NCBI GenBank assembly: GCA_905178155.1
Contig: CAJINV010000018.1
Span: 1,178,501 to 1,242,500, forward strand
Direction of reading: 5' to 3'
Length of the DNA: 64,000 nt
Source of the DNA: Amoebophrya sp. A120
Lineage: Eukaryota; Sar; Dinophyceae; Syndiniales; Amoebophryaceae
A program made the translations under genes and the position numbers. The notes beneath the pieces were generated by a model. It made no database searches, had not been told where the DNA came from, and saw only the letters and a program-made list of their open reading frames with translations. Shown in pieces: positions 21,546 through 32,432 of this stretch; position 1 is the stretch's first letter; the number at the start of each line of letters is the position of its first letter.

Positions 21546-22391
21546 TTAACACCCCGCCTTCCGTAACACCTTGGCGAGATCCGCTTCGTTTCTGTAGAAC
21601 ACCATAAACTTGTTCTCTTCGCGCTTCCCACGCCCGTAAATCACCGTGTTGGTCTGCCTTTCCAAACTGCGAATGTTGACCCCGCCGCGGCCGATGAACC
21701 CACCGACGCTGCCACGCACGACGAAGGTGTGCACCTTCGCGTCGCGTGCCACGTTGAGGAACTCTTCCGACTTCTTCCGGGACCGCGCGTCAGCCCCGGA
21801 CGATCCACTCGCTTTCTCCACTTGCTTCTCGCGCAACAGAAACAACGAATCCAGGTCCCCGCCCGCCCGCGCGAGCATGCTCGCGGTCAGCGGGCGCGTG
21901 GCCCAGAACGCGTGGTTGGTGCGGTACACGGAGTTGTCCCGGTCCGCGTTGGGCGGCAGCTCGTAAAACCGCAGGGTATCATTTAGTCCGACGTTGGGCC
22001 TTCCCGTGCTGACCGTGAACCAGCACGCCGTGTCGTGCACGTTCTCGAGCCGGATTTGCAAGTGGTGAAACAGCGCGTCGCTGTCCATGCGGCAGTCATG
22101 GATGATCTTCTCCACCGAGTCGTCTTCCAGCAACTCCCGCAGCCACGCGACCAAGGGGTCACTTTCCTCCTTGCCCAGCAGGTCCAGGATGAAGCAGCTT
22201 GCTCCATCAAGCGTCGCCAGCTGCACGATGCAGAGCTGCCCCACACGACTCAGGTCCACGCCCTCGCTGTCCACAGCAATCACCGGGGTGTGCCAGTTTT
22301 TCGGCTTCCCGAAAGCTGCCGTCAGCGTCTGCTCCGCGTCGGCAGAGAACTCGCTGATCAGAACCGGAGATGAAGCTGCGGTGGACGGCAT
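21546..22391 (-). CDS. DEDD 3'-5' exonuclease with C-terminal KH domain (RNase D / EXD1-like)
   Basis: A single uninterrupted frame of 281 residues, unusual among its introner-rich neighbours. Exo I is VIAVDSEGVDL (Asp-x-Glu). Exo II is KIIHDCRMDSDALFHHL, followed by LENVHDTACW. GLNDTLRFYELPP and the region near 160-180 replace the usual exo III, so its catalytic Tyr/His/Asp set is not clearly visible. Residues about 230-280 form a KH fold: HTFVVRGSVGGFIGRGGVN has the GxxG loop (GRGG), and the domain ends NEADLAKVLRKAGC. Predicted to bind and trim RNA or single-stranded nucleic acid. EXD1/Egalitarian-type proteins are the closest architecture known to me. The start MPSTAASSPVLIS is the first ATG. 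Confidence 0.85.
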   Translation of the reverse strand: MPSTAASSPVLISEFSADAEQTLTAAFGKPKNWHTPVIAVDSEGVDLSRVGQLCIVQLATLDGASCFILDLLGKEESDPLVAWLRELLEDDSVEKIIHDCRMDSDALFHHLQIRLENVHDTACWFTVSTGRPNVGLNDTLRFYELPPNADRDNSVYRTNHAFWATRPLTASMLARAGGDLDSLFLLREKQVEKASGSSGADARSRKKSEEFLNVARDAKVHTFVVRGSVGGFIGRGGVNIRSLERQTNTVIYGRGKREENKFMVFYRNEADLAKVLRKAGC

Positions 22392-23585
22392 TTTCTATGT
22401 GTTAAAACGTCGGGCGGTGTCGTCGTGTGCGCAGATCCTCAAAAATGCAACTGACACTGACTAAATAAGTAGTACAACTAGCGAGACTCGTCTATCAAAT
22501 CCTAACTCCGTCTGTGTAAAAAACTGGAAATATGAATACCTGTCTGTTCGCAACAACATAAAGAACCCTATGCTTTGTACAAGGGGGCACGTAAAAATCT
22601 ACTTCCGTCGCGGTTCAACTAATGATGCCCGGCGGTCACGTCGCTGCTGGTGTGGGTTATCGAAAATGCAGCTGCTGTTTGAATCTACATCATTTCTTTC
22701 ACGACTTTGATCTACTTTATCGACCCTTCCTCTGATCAATCATAGCGTATCTGATTTTACTGGAAAGAAACCACCTGACGCGGCCTATCATTCGATCGCG
22801 TGGTCGATCTTCAGTTAGCGAAAAGCGAACCAACATCTATCGCTGCAGCGATTGCCTGGAGTAAGTAGTAGTCGCGGCATAATTAGTTGTGGAGAACAAT
22901 AATTACCCTGGCGTCAAAGTCCGCGTCGCCGAACACTATTCCCACGGTCAGCAGCCTGCCTGCGACCGCGACATCTGTTTGGCCTTTGGAGATTTTCTTT
23001 TCGCTGTAGCCGTCACATAACTCAGATTTTCTTTGAAATCGAAATGAGTGAGTGAGGTTTTTCTTCGAAATTTTTTGTCGCCAAGGGGAGAAAGGGAGCC
23101 GAGCTCGTGCCGTCGCAGAAGAATTGGGTTACAATTCTCGTCTGACAAGCTAGAATTATCTCAAAGGAATCATAGGGTACTTACTACACAGGGTTGAGGA
23201 AAAAAATTGAGAAGTCTTACGCTTACATAAGAAGTCCCAGAGGGTACTTAACTAAAACTTACTACGATATAATCAGCCCCCGCCCACGATAGTACTTCCC
23301 ATCGTGAAGAGGACTACATCGTGTATTAAACAACAACAAATCTCCCTACCTGTCGGATACCGAAGGCATATCCGCTGGGTCACTGTGCATCAAACGAGTC
23401 TATCATTCCTCGTTTTTGCACAGGACCTCGTGCATATTTGACGTATTCGCTTTTCTTTTGTTTTTGTAGTCCTGCTGTAGTTCTTTTATAAAAGTCGTGA
23501 AAAATTCAGTGCTCGTCACTACGCATTTCAAGAATTTCATGGCGCAGCGGTGCACATCTTCAAACGTGGCACAACAAAGTTTCGC
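22392..23585. other. Intergenic between exonuclease and COPA, with one possible small exon
   Basis: AT-rich. On the minus strand at about 22900-23050 a frame reads KGQTDVAVAGRLLTVGIVF then GDADFDARVII, ending at a donor-like GGTAATTAT. It looks protein-like but has no start, family or partner exon that I can assign. Nothing else is recognised. Confidence 0.4.
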
Positions 23586-26500
23586 TTAAAATTTCTTCCG
23601 AAACTCGATACCCATGACCTGCTTGCCGACTTCCCCTAGGCCGCACACGCGGCACTTGCGCTTCAGATACATTTTTTTGTAGACCGCGGCGCAGAAGCTA
23701 CATCGCTCGTACTGCTCGCCTTCTGGGATGACCGTCAGGGATTCCGCGCAGATTTTTGCGGTCGCCGGATCGACGCGGGTCACGTCGAAAGAGAGTGGGA
23801 TATCAAAGTGAAAAAAGCCCCCACCCCATATCAAAACGAAACTTCTGCTGCTGGATTTGCGTACACAAATCAGCTTTGTCTTGCAGTAGAGGACTGCAGG
23901 CCCATATCGTGCCAATATGGAGAAGTTTTGGCCTAGGCGCCTAGCATGGGGCACGCCTATGCTGTAGGACCAACAGCATGACAAACCGCCTGCATAATGG
24001 GGCGGCGCCCATGCCGTTGCTTTCTTGCAAGACAGACACGATTTGTGGCCACAAATCAGCATTACAAATTTTCTGAGACGTTCCTTTTCGATATGCGGAG
24101 GGGGGATTTTTCCTTACGATATGGCAGGGCGTTTGTTCCCCGCTCCTCGGCATTGCGGAGGACCTTTCCAGAGATTGAGCAGAATTATCAAAAGTGGACT
24201 ACATTTTCGTTAGTTGTTGCTTTCCGCGTGCGAAAATGTCGCGCACAACTAATTGTTGTAATTTCTTGTTATTTTTCTACGAATAATAAGAAACAAATCT
24301 ATCAAGTGGAAAAAAAGGAAAGCTAGTCCTAGTACCCCTCGCGCCTGCTGCACGGTTTTTTCCACGAAGCCCCCGGCCGCGGGATTTATGTTTTTCTGCA
24401 GTATTTTGGTGGCGAAGTGCGCCGAATCGATGAAGTTTTCCGCTTTGAAGGTGGCAGTCATGGCCTGCCTGAGGAAGAGAAACTGGTATGGATTGCAAAA
24501 GTGTCTGGGTCTGGAAACTAAAACTTGTGATGCTGCGTTGGGAATAATGAATGCTCTGTAATGCACAGCCAAGCATGAGAAATATCTGCGCTCTTTTGTG
24601 TCGTGTTTTTCGCATGACAAACTGCGTTTTTGCATGACAGGCATCAAAAGGGTCTCTTCTGGGACACGCATCACAAACTTTTTGGCCATGCCAGACAAGC
24701 ATGACAAATCTCGCAATCTTCGAGACCCAGACATTTTTGCATTTGATAACTGGTGCGGCGGCTCGATGTTTTGTTGCACGACGGTCATCAGGTTTACCAG
24801 CTCCACCCCCCTCTTAACGTCCGTCGTGTCCTTCTTCGCGATCTGCATCATCAACGCCAACACGTAACTGCTCGCGGTCGTAATCAGCTCGGTCAACTCC
24901 TTTTCCTCCTCCGCATTACCCGCCACGGCGAGCGTGATGCAGTGCAGCAATTTCTTAAAGATCGCCAGCGCTTCGTCGAACTTCCCGCTCTGCACCTGCC
25001 TGTGCCCCTCGCGCTTCATTTCCACCAGAGAGGCGTAGCTGTAGAGCAGTCGCTATCAACTGTAAAAATGTCTGGGTCTGGAAGAATTCAACTTGTCATG
25101 CTAAATCTGAATGATGCAAAAATCTGTGTTGCGTGAGTCCCAAAAGCTGTCCACTTTTGACCAAGTTGAGACGGAGTTTCTCATGCAGGAAAGGCATGAT
25201 AGAGAGCTCAAAGAATCTGTCATGCTGGGTCTCGCATTCCAGACCTCATGGGTCATGGAAAACCTGCATCACAAGTCGCGCATTCTTCCAGACCCAGACA
25301 TTTTTACATTTGATAGTCGCGGGGAATTGGGGCCGTCCATGAGCAGATGGAGCTGGGAGGGGGTGTTGGGGAGCCCCGGGACGGAGCACTGGGAGCCGAG
25401 GAACTGGTTCTCAAAGTAGGGGAGCAGGGGTTTGGCGTCCACCAGTCCAATTCTTCTGCGAAGGTAGTCGAGGGCGTCGTCGAACTGTCCCGCTATTACC
25501 AAATCGACGCAAAGCTTTCCTGATGGAGGTGGTTAATTGTGAAAATCAAAGAGTTATTAAAGCTCATACAACTTGAAAGCATGGCAAACATTCGAGATGC
25601 ACGTTTCAACGCAGTTGTGAGTTGTAAAAGTTGATGCATATAGAACATCTAGTTCTAGTCCGCACAATATTATAAGTACTTTGCTTCAGCGCCGCTTGTT
25701 GTGGTGACTCGCCGGGTATCAAATGCAAAAATGTCTGGGTCTGGAAGAATGGAACTTGTGATGCTGCATTTGGATTCCAAAAAAATCTGTATTGTATGAG
25801 TACCAAAGGGAATGTAATTTTTGCTACCCGGAGAGGGCATTTGTCATGCGGCATAGGCATCAAGAAGCTCTCAAAAAATCTGTGATGCTAGGACATGCAT
25901 CACAGACATCAGGACTCGTGCAAAACGTGCATGACAAGTGTCAGAATCTTCCAGACCCAGACATTTTTACATTTGATACCGGGTGCCAGTGCTGGTTTTT
26001 GGGGTTTTCCAGCGGCGTCTCCTGCTACTGGCTCTATGACAATGTCGTCTGTGGTGGAAAATTTGTTTTGTAGTAGTTCATGACCAATTTAGATAGAATT
26101 CATTTTGATAGTACTCACAGCAGCTGCTGCATGAACTACTGCTTAGTACACCCGTGAGGAACAATGCAATCAAAAACCAGCGCAAAAAATCCAATTTTTT
26201 CTTTACCTCCAATGTCTTCCCAGCCATCTCCCACGGAATCCAAGTTCGCGTCACCAAACCCGTCGTCATTTACTCCGTCCATGGCGTCCTGGAACGCGTT
26301 TGCCGTGGGGTCCAAATCCTTCACAATGTGCTGCTGTGGCACGTGGTCGGGCACGTTTTCCATCTTCGTGTGCTCGAAGATTTTCTCTTGCGACTGCAGC
26401 TGCGGCCAGTTGACGTCCAGCTGCTCCTTGTGGTTCCATATGCTGTGCAAAACTATCGTACTCGTAGTAATTGCATTTATGCATTTCTTTGTCAAGGCAA

Positions 26501-29500
26501 ACCAGCACTACAAATCTAATTTGTAATGCTGGGCTAATTTGTAATGCAACTTACACTAGTACGATGCTTTTGCATTGCATATTCCGCAACGGGACGGGCG
26601 GAATCAGGAGTTTCGGCGTTTTCACCTTGGTCAGCTATCAAGTGCAAAAATATCTGGGTCTGGAAACTTGTGATGCTGGTTGAGAAAGAGGAGGAAACCT
26701 CAGTTGACTGCTAAGCATGACAAGTTTTGGAGTTGCTGCAGTCTTGTCTATTCTGCATGACAAAGTGAGCTTCTGCATGAGAGAAAGAAGGTGGGCTTCG
26801 GTCACGCGCATGACAGACTTAAGAGTCATGCTAGCCAAGCATGACAAACCTTGCATCTTTCCAGATCCAGACATATTTGCGATGCATATCAGCAAAAACC
26901 GGTCGATCTTCTCTTTCTCCACGTTAGATTCGAGCGCCTCGGTGAGCTCCGTGAGTCCGTGCGCCTTGGCGGTCAGGTACGCAAGGGGGACCTGATAAAT
27001 CGATCGAGGGTGATCATGTTGTCACAGTAATATTTCGAGTTGTACTACACTGCACAGCATCTTTACTTCTGAAAAAAGTCCGGACGACGCTGGAGGTTGC
27101 GATCTCTGCAAAAGAACCAACACAACAGTGGCTGGTGGTGCACACTTTTCAACTTCAACATCTACTCATACAAAGTGCAATTTCCAACATGCTCACCTGT
27201 CCCGTTTCCGCCAACACCTTTACTCGCTCTTCCACGCTTCCCAGCATGAGGGCGTTGTTGAACCTCCGCATGCTGTCCTGTCTCTTTTCCGCGATGGTCA
27301 GCATTCGGCCCAGCTTCAGCAAATTCCCTGTCAGCAAGTAGTGGAAGGAGAGCGCGTCCAAGTTTTTCGTCTTTTGCAGCGACATCTCCAGAATTTCCGC
27401 GGAGCCTTGGCGACTCGCTTCCGTGCCCAACCGCGTCCACACGGTGGCGTCCTGGAGTTCTTGGGCCTGCAAGCAGAAAAATTTGGTGTGGTCGTGTATC
27501 TACTTTGATGTCTATTGTAAAGTACTAGTTCTGTTTCTCGCCTGAAGATTTTGCAAACATGATGAAATCACTTTGAAATTCAAATTACGGGCCAGAATCG
27601 TGATCTTCTTATGCATGCAGTGGGAGTTAGTAGTTGTTTTAAAAACGGAGCAGGCATATTAAAGCAAAAGCTCCTGTAGTCCGTTTAATATGCTACAAGA
27701 AAAATCGATCCTCTACCGCCTTCATCGCCTCCGCGATATGGCCGTACTCCAGCGCTATCAAATGCAAATATGTCTGGGCCTGGAAGAATGCCAGCAGGTT
27801 TGTCATGCATATTTGCATGACCCATGATGCCTGCGTTTCATGGCCTAGCATCACAGATTTTGAGCCGGCTTCCTGATGCCTCTTCCGCATGAGAAATGCC
27901 CTCTCCGCGTTGCACAAACTGGACTCCTCTTGCTTGTCATGCAATACAGATTTTTTAAAAATCCAAAAACAGCATCACAAGTTGCAACCTTCCAGACCCA
28001 GACATATTTGCAATGCATAAGCGCTAGATTGAATCTGGTATGCTGGTCCTCGACGAAATGCAAGGCGACCTCTGGGTAGCCCTTCTTTTTCAAATATGAA
28101 TTGCAAATATGTCTGGGTCTGGAACGCGACAACTTGTCATGCCAATCCTGAATCATGCAAAAATCTGTGTTGCATAAATGCCAAAGGCTGTCAACTTTTG
28201 ACCAAGTTGAGAGGAGGTTTCTCATGCAGGAAAGGCATGGCAGAGATCTAACAGAATGTGTCATGCTAGGTTCTGCATTCCAGACCTCATGGGTCATGTA
28301 AAACCTGCATGACAAACTTGCATGCCTCCAGACCCAGATATATTTGCAGTGGATATCAAATACCCGATTACCACGTTGCCGCCGAGCCTGCCGTTCTTGA
28401 TCCACATTTTCACGTCGTCGAAATTTTTCGACGCCAGAGACAGCTTGAACAGGTACTCCGTGCAATTCAGCCGTTGCTTGTGGACCTGGTAGTGGTAGTA
28501 GTCACCAGTTACGTTCTGGAATTTGTAATGCGGATTTGCTTTCAGAAACAAATTTGTAATGCATGACTGCAGTAGTTACTCACCTCCCCCTTTTCCCGGT
28601 CGATGTAAAACAAGTGCTGTTTGAACACCGCCTGAACATTATCAAAAGGAAAAATGCCCCCTCCCCATAGCGAAACGAAGTTTCTGATGCTGGGTTTCCG
28701 TACACAAATGCGATCTGTCTTGCAGTAGAGGACTGCAGGCATATGGCAAGCCTGAGCTGCGAGGTTTTGACGTCGGCGCCTAGCATGGCAAGCGTCTTTG
28801 CTGTAAGCCGAGCAGCATCACAAACCGCCTGCATGATGTGGCGGACTCTCTGGGCTTGCCCTCTTACAAGACAGACAGGATTTGTGGTCACAAATCTGCA
28901 TCACAAATTTTCAAACGGATGCGCCTTCACTATGGGGACGGGGTATAGTTTTGCCACGCAATAAATGTAGATCGGGTGCTGCAGGGAATGGATGATCCCC
29001 GAGTCCCCGTTGAGCAGGCAGTATTTGACGTGGGACAGGGTGCTGTAGACGAACACGGAAGTCTTATCCTGAGTAAAAACATCCCCACACCAGAGTCAAG
29101 ATGGGGATTTTGCAACACAAACCTAGAACTTTTGCGGGTCACGCATCACAAGCTGCAGTCCGTAGTGTAGTGCAGGTTCGCAAGGCCAGCTGCGTCAGAA
29201 ATCCATCTGCTCATCCTGTTTACAGCATTACAAATTCCAAAACACGACTAAAAATGCCTCTCCTGGCGATGCGCATTACAAATGTTCCTGTCATTGCAAA
29301 TCTGCATGACAACTCTGGTCTGGGGACGTTTTTACTCAGGATAATTCTGCGAGTCCCAGGCGCCGGATTTTATCCGAATGTTTTCGTGCAGAGTGAAAAG
29401 CACCTCGAAGTTTTTGTCGACCAAAACCAAGTTGTGCTTCGAGAACAGGGCGCAGTACTGGAAGTTCGCGGACCAGACCACGTACCGGACCCCGCCGGCG

Positions 29501-32432
29501 ATGGAAACCTCGTTGACCACCTTCCGGGCGACGATGTCGAAGAGCACGGACCGTTCCTCCACCGCGTTTTCGCGCCGGCACTTCAGAATGATCCGGTTCA
29601 GACCCCCGCAGAAGATGTTGTCAATGCAGGAATTCTGTCCGATCGGGTGGTCGAACTTCTTCGTGAGTTCGTTTTGGAAGCTGTAGATCCCGATCGAGGT
29701 GCCCGACTGCTGGAGCACCGCAAACCGGTTGCGCTGGACGAAGCACACCGCGGAGCCGTAGCCGGACAACGGCGGCTGCTCCCCAATGCAGAGATCGTAC
29801 GACCCCGTTTCGATCTGGTAGTACACCAAGACCGCGGACCCCTCGGAGGGCGAAAATTGGTTCACCTCCAGGGACTTCAAACCCGACTGCATGGCGTTCG
29901 TCGGCCGGCGCAGCGTGCAAAGAGTTATGAAAGCCTCAGAATGGAAATCCTCAAAGTGGAAATAATTTGTGATGCATGAAATGCACGGCAAAAAAGACTG
30001 TATTGCAGAGGACACAATGGAGACCGACTATTGTCCTGTTAGGGGTTCAGCATTGGGCTGCTGATTAGCACGAGAGAAGGGCACCCCTTTCCCTACCTAG
30101 CATGACAGACATGCTTTGAGTGCCCGGAAAATTTGTCATGCGCCGACTAGAAATGGCACTTCACCTGGAGTTGTTTTTTTGCATTACAAATTATTTCCAC
30201 TTTGAGGATTTCCAACCTGAGGCTTTCATAAGAGTTTTGGTGAACGTTCGGCCGTCCGGCTGCTCCAAGGGCTCCGCCACCAGGTTCCGCTCCGCGCCGC
30301 GGACGTGGAACAGTGTGTTCTTCGACAAGTCCACCTGCGCCAGCGCCCGCTCGCGATCCAGCTTGAAAACCACCATGCCGCCGTCGTGCCCGACCGCGAC
30401 CAGTTGGGAGGTGGGGTGGGTAGCGATGACCTGATACAGCAAGTGTTGAACAAGCACATATATCGATAATTCTATGCCGGTGGTAAAACTTTCTTCATGA
30501 TCCTAAATCCTAAAACCCTAAACTCCAACTGTACTGTGGTGAAAAAAAACACGAAAATATTACAACCTAGTAGAGATGTGATGAAAGTTAAAAATTCAGA
30601 GTCTAGAAACAAATAACTATCAACCAAAACGGATCTTGGTAAGTACCCAGAATCTGTCCGTCTCGCGGCGGAAGGTGTGAATCTGCGTCCTTTTCGTGCA
30701 GTCCCAGACCCGTATTGTGCGGTCTTCGGAGTTGGATATGATCAAGTCCTTCCTGGGGTGGAAGCAGACGGAAGACACGTTCGAAAAGTGCCCCTTCAGC
30801 GTGTCCACCTCCCATGCCTTGGACTCGCTCATCCGCCACAATTTAATCAGCCGATCGTCCGCCCCGGACACGACTAGCGGTAGGGTTGGGTGGAAGCTGG
30901 CCCAGTTCACCCCGCGGTCGTGTCCTTCTAGCACGTACTTCACCACGGCATCGTACGTGCCGAACAAATCGTTGGCCCCGTTGTTGCCGTTACTCGCGCC
31001 GTTCCCGGAGAAATCGCCCGAGCCAGGCATCATGCCGCTCCCCATGCCGGACCCGCCGCGGCCCTTGTCGCGCAAACCGGAAATGTCCCAAATCCGGATG
31101 TATCAAGTGCAAACATGTCTGGGTCTGGGAGATTGCAAGATTTGTCATGCATATTTTGCATGATCCATAATGCCTGTAATGCATGGCCTACCATCACAGA
31201 TTTTTAGAGCGCTTCCTCATGCCTATTCCGCATGACAAATGCCACCTCCGCGGAGCACAAAATTTACTCCTCTTACTGGTTACGCAATACAAAATTTTTT
31301 CGAATCCAGAGACAGCATCACAAGTTTAGAATCTTCCAGACCCAGACATTTTTGCATTTGATAGGATGGACTGGTCTAGGGACGCGGAGCAAACCATGTC
31401 CTCTGAGGGGTGGAATTGCGCGCACATCACGTAGTGGTTGTGGCCCGTGAGGACCGCGATGCAGCCGCGATCTGTTTTTGATATCCGAGATCAGAACAGC
31501 ATTATTTCTTCACAATTTATCGTGTTACAAAAGCAAGACGCAGATCATGCTACTTAAATTCGTCTTCTGATGCAAGAATTTTCAAGTATCCAAAGAATTT
31601 AATGTACTTTGCCAATTCCAAATCCGCACGGTCTGGTCGTCGGAGCTCGACAAAATCCAGGGTGCCTCATGGTGAAACTGCACCGTTCGGATGTATATCG
31701 ACTGTAAAAGTGTCTGGGTCTGGAAGAATTCAGGTTTGTCATGCTTGTCTGGCATGAAGACTCTTAAATCTGTCACGCACGTTACCCAAGAGCTGCGTTT
31801 TTCTGGGATGCAGAGACAGTTTGTCATGCAGAATAGGCAACACCTAGTAGCTCAGAAACTTGTCATGCTGAGCCAGAATTTGTAGCCTCATCATGAGACG
31901 CCACCCAGCATCACAAGTTCCCAGACCCAGACATTTTTACATTTGATAATGTAGTCCAGATGCCCTTGCAGCGTAAATATCGCCCTTTTCTGCTTGTAGT
32001 TCCACACTTTTATCTTGTAGTCGTCGCCGCCGGAGCAAAACAGTGGCTGCGAATTGTGAAAGCAAACCCCTCGCACAGGCCCGCCCTCGTGCTCTGGGTT
32101 TTTGGTTTTGTGTATTTGAATATGAAAGATGAGAAAATTATACAAATAGCAATAGGTTATTCGCATTCACCAAAAAATAAATTTTGTCATGATACAGACA
32201 GCGCATACAATTTTTCACGGTTCACATCATCCGATACGATCGATCAAGTTCCTTTACCTCCCTCAAATTTCTCGATCAAAGTGCCAAATCGGTAGTCCCA
32301 GAGTTGGATGGTTCCGTTGTGTAAACTCGCTAAGCACCACGACAATTTCGGGTGAAACGAAACGCCCTTCACCCGGTTCGACTTGGTCTCGCACTTGACG
32401 AGCATCTTGTTGTTGACCGCGCCGCCCGACAT
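23586..32432 (-). CDS. COPA: Coatomer subunit alpha (COPA)
   Basis: Alpha-COP, the scaffold of COPI vesicles in Golgi-to-ER transport. A complete chain of about 1,265 residues is rebuilt, close to the family's roughly 1,220. The WD40 propeller starts [20 protein letters not shown] and includes [54 protein letters not shown] and [19 protein letters not shown]. The solenoid includes [18 protein letters not shown] and [18 protein letters not shown]; the C-terminal domain includes [18 protein letters not shown]. Exons: 32432-32258, 32093-31949, 31695-31608, 31471-31364, 31100-30647, 30430-30231, 29936-29344, 29064-28948, 28639-28584, 28485-28357, 28096-28020, 27756-27717, 27466-27197, 26991-26889, 26635-26582, 26437-26207, 26048-25979, 25717-25680, 25519-25316, 25053-24749, 24487-24336, 24163-24122, 23800-23586. 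Thirteen introns are introners; the other nine are GT-AG. A Gly/Ser/Asn-rich insert follows ISGLRDK. Confidence 0.96.
23801..24121. mobile_element. Introner, family C (COPA)
   Basis: TIR GCCCCCACCCCATATC / GATATGCGGAGGGGGGA. Near-identical direct repeat TGGGA / TGGCA. Excision joins GTNALP to [14 protein letters not shown]. Confidence 0.87.
24488..24748. mobile_element. Introner, family A (COPA)
   Basis: Direct repeat ACTGGT at 24482-24487 and 24749-24754. Excision joins IEPPHQ to [17 protein letters not shown]. Confidence 0.94.
25054..25315. mobile_element. Introner, family A (COPA)
   Basis: Direct repeat GTCGC. Excision joins MDGPNSPRL to [14 protein letters not shown]. Confidence 0.94.
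25718..25978. mobile_element. Introner, family A (COPA), reverse orientation
   Basis: Direct repeat CCGGGT. The internal sequence runs opposite to the family A copy at 1405-1666 although both host genes are on the minus strand. Excision joins KPALAPG to [10 protein letters not shown]. Confidence 0.94.
26438..26581. mobile_element. Introner, family D (COPA)
   Basis: Short (144 bp). TIR ATGC...TGCAAAAGTATCGTACTAGT type. Direct repeat TTCC. Excision joins PPVPLRN to [13 protein letters not shown]. Confidence 0.88.
26636..26888. mobile_element. Introner, family A (COPA)
   Basis: Direct repeat TCAGC. Excision joins KIDRFLL to [15 protein letters not shown]. Confidence 0.92.
27757..28019. mobile_element. 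Introner, family A (COPA)
   Basis: Direct repeat AGCGCT. Excision joins HTRFNLAL to [11 protein letters not shown]. Confidence 0.94.
28097..28356. mobile_element. Introner, family A (COPA)
   Basis: Direct repeat CAAATA. Only 77 bp of exon separate it from the introner at 27757-28019. Excision joins NVVIGYL to [12 protein letters not shown]. Confidence 0.93.
28640..28947. mobile_element. Introner, family C (COPA), one end eroded
   Basis: The left end TATCAAAAGGAAAAATGCCC is typical. The right end has decayed to CTATGGGGACGGGGTATAG, and no clean direct repeat remains. Excision joins IYIYCVAK to [18 protein letters not shown]. Confidence 0.8.
29065..29343. mobile_element. Introner, family B (COPA)
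   Basis: TIR TATCCTGAGTAAAAACATCC and its complement. Imperfect direct repeat AGTCT / ATTCT. Excision joins KSGAWDSQ to [15 protein letters not shown]. Confidence 0.9.
29937..30230. mobile_element. Introner, family F (COPA)
   Basis: TIR TATGAAAGCCTCAGAATGGA... and its complement. Direct repeat AGAGTT. Excision joins RTFTKTL to [13 protein letters not shown]. Confidence 0.93.
30500..30530. repeat. Short telomere-like tract in a COPA intron
   Basis: TCCTAAATCCTAAAACCCTAAAC, degenerate CCCTAAA units inside the GT-AG intron 30646-30431. Confidence 0.55.
31101..31363. mobile_element. Introner, family A (COPA), no GT-AG possible
   Basis: Direct repeat GGATG at 31096-31100 and 31364-31368. Excision must give [12 protein letters not shown]. 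On the coding strand none of the six possible cut positions across the repeat (CATCC|TATC ... GATA|CATCC) yields GT...AG. Confidence 0.96.
31696..31948. mobile_element. Introner, family A (COPA)
   Basis: Direct repeat ATGTA. Excision joins LQGHLDYI to [13 protein letters not shown] inside a WD repeat. No GT-AG option exists. Confidence 0.95.
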
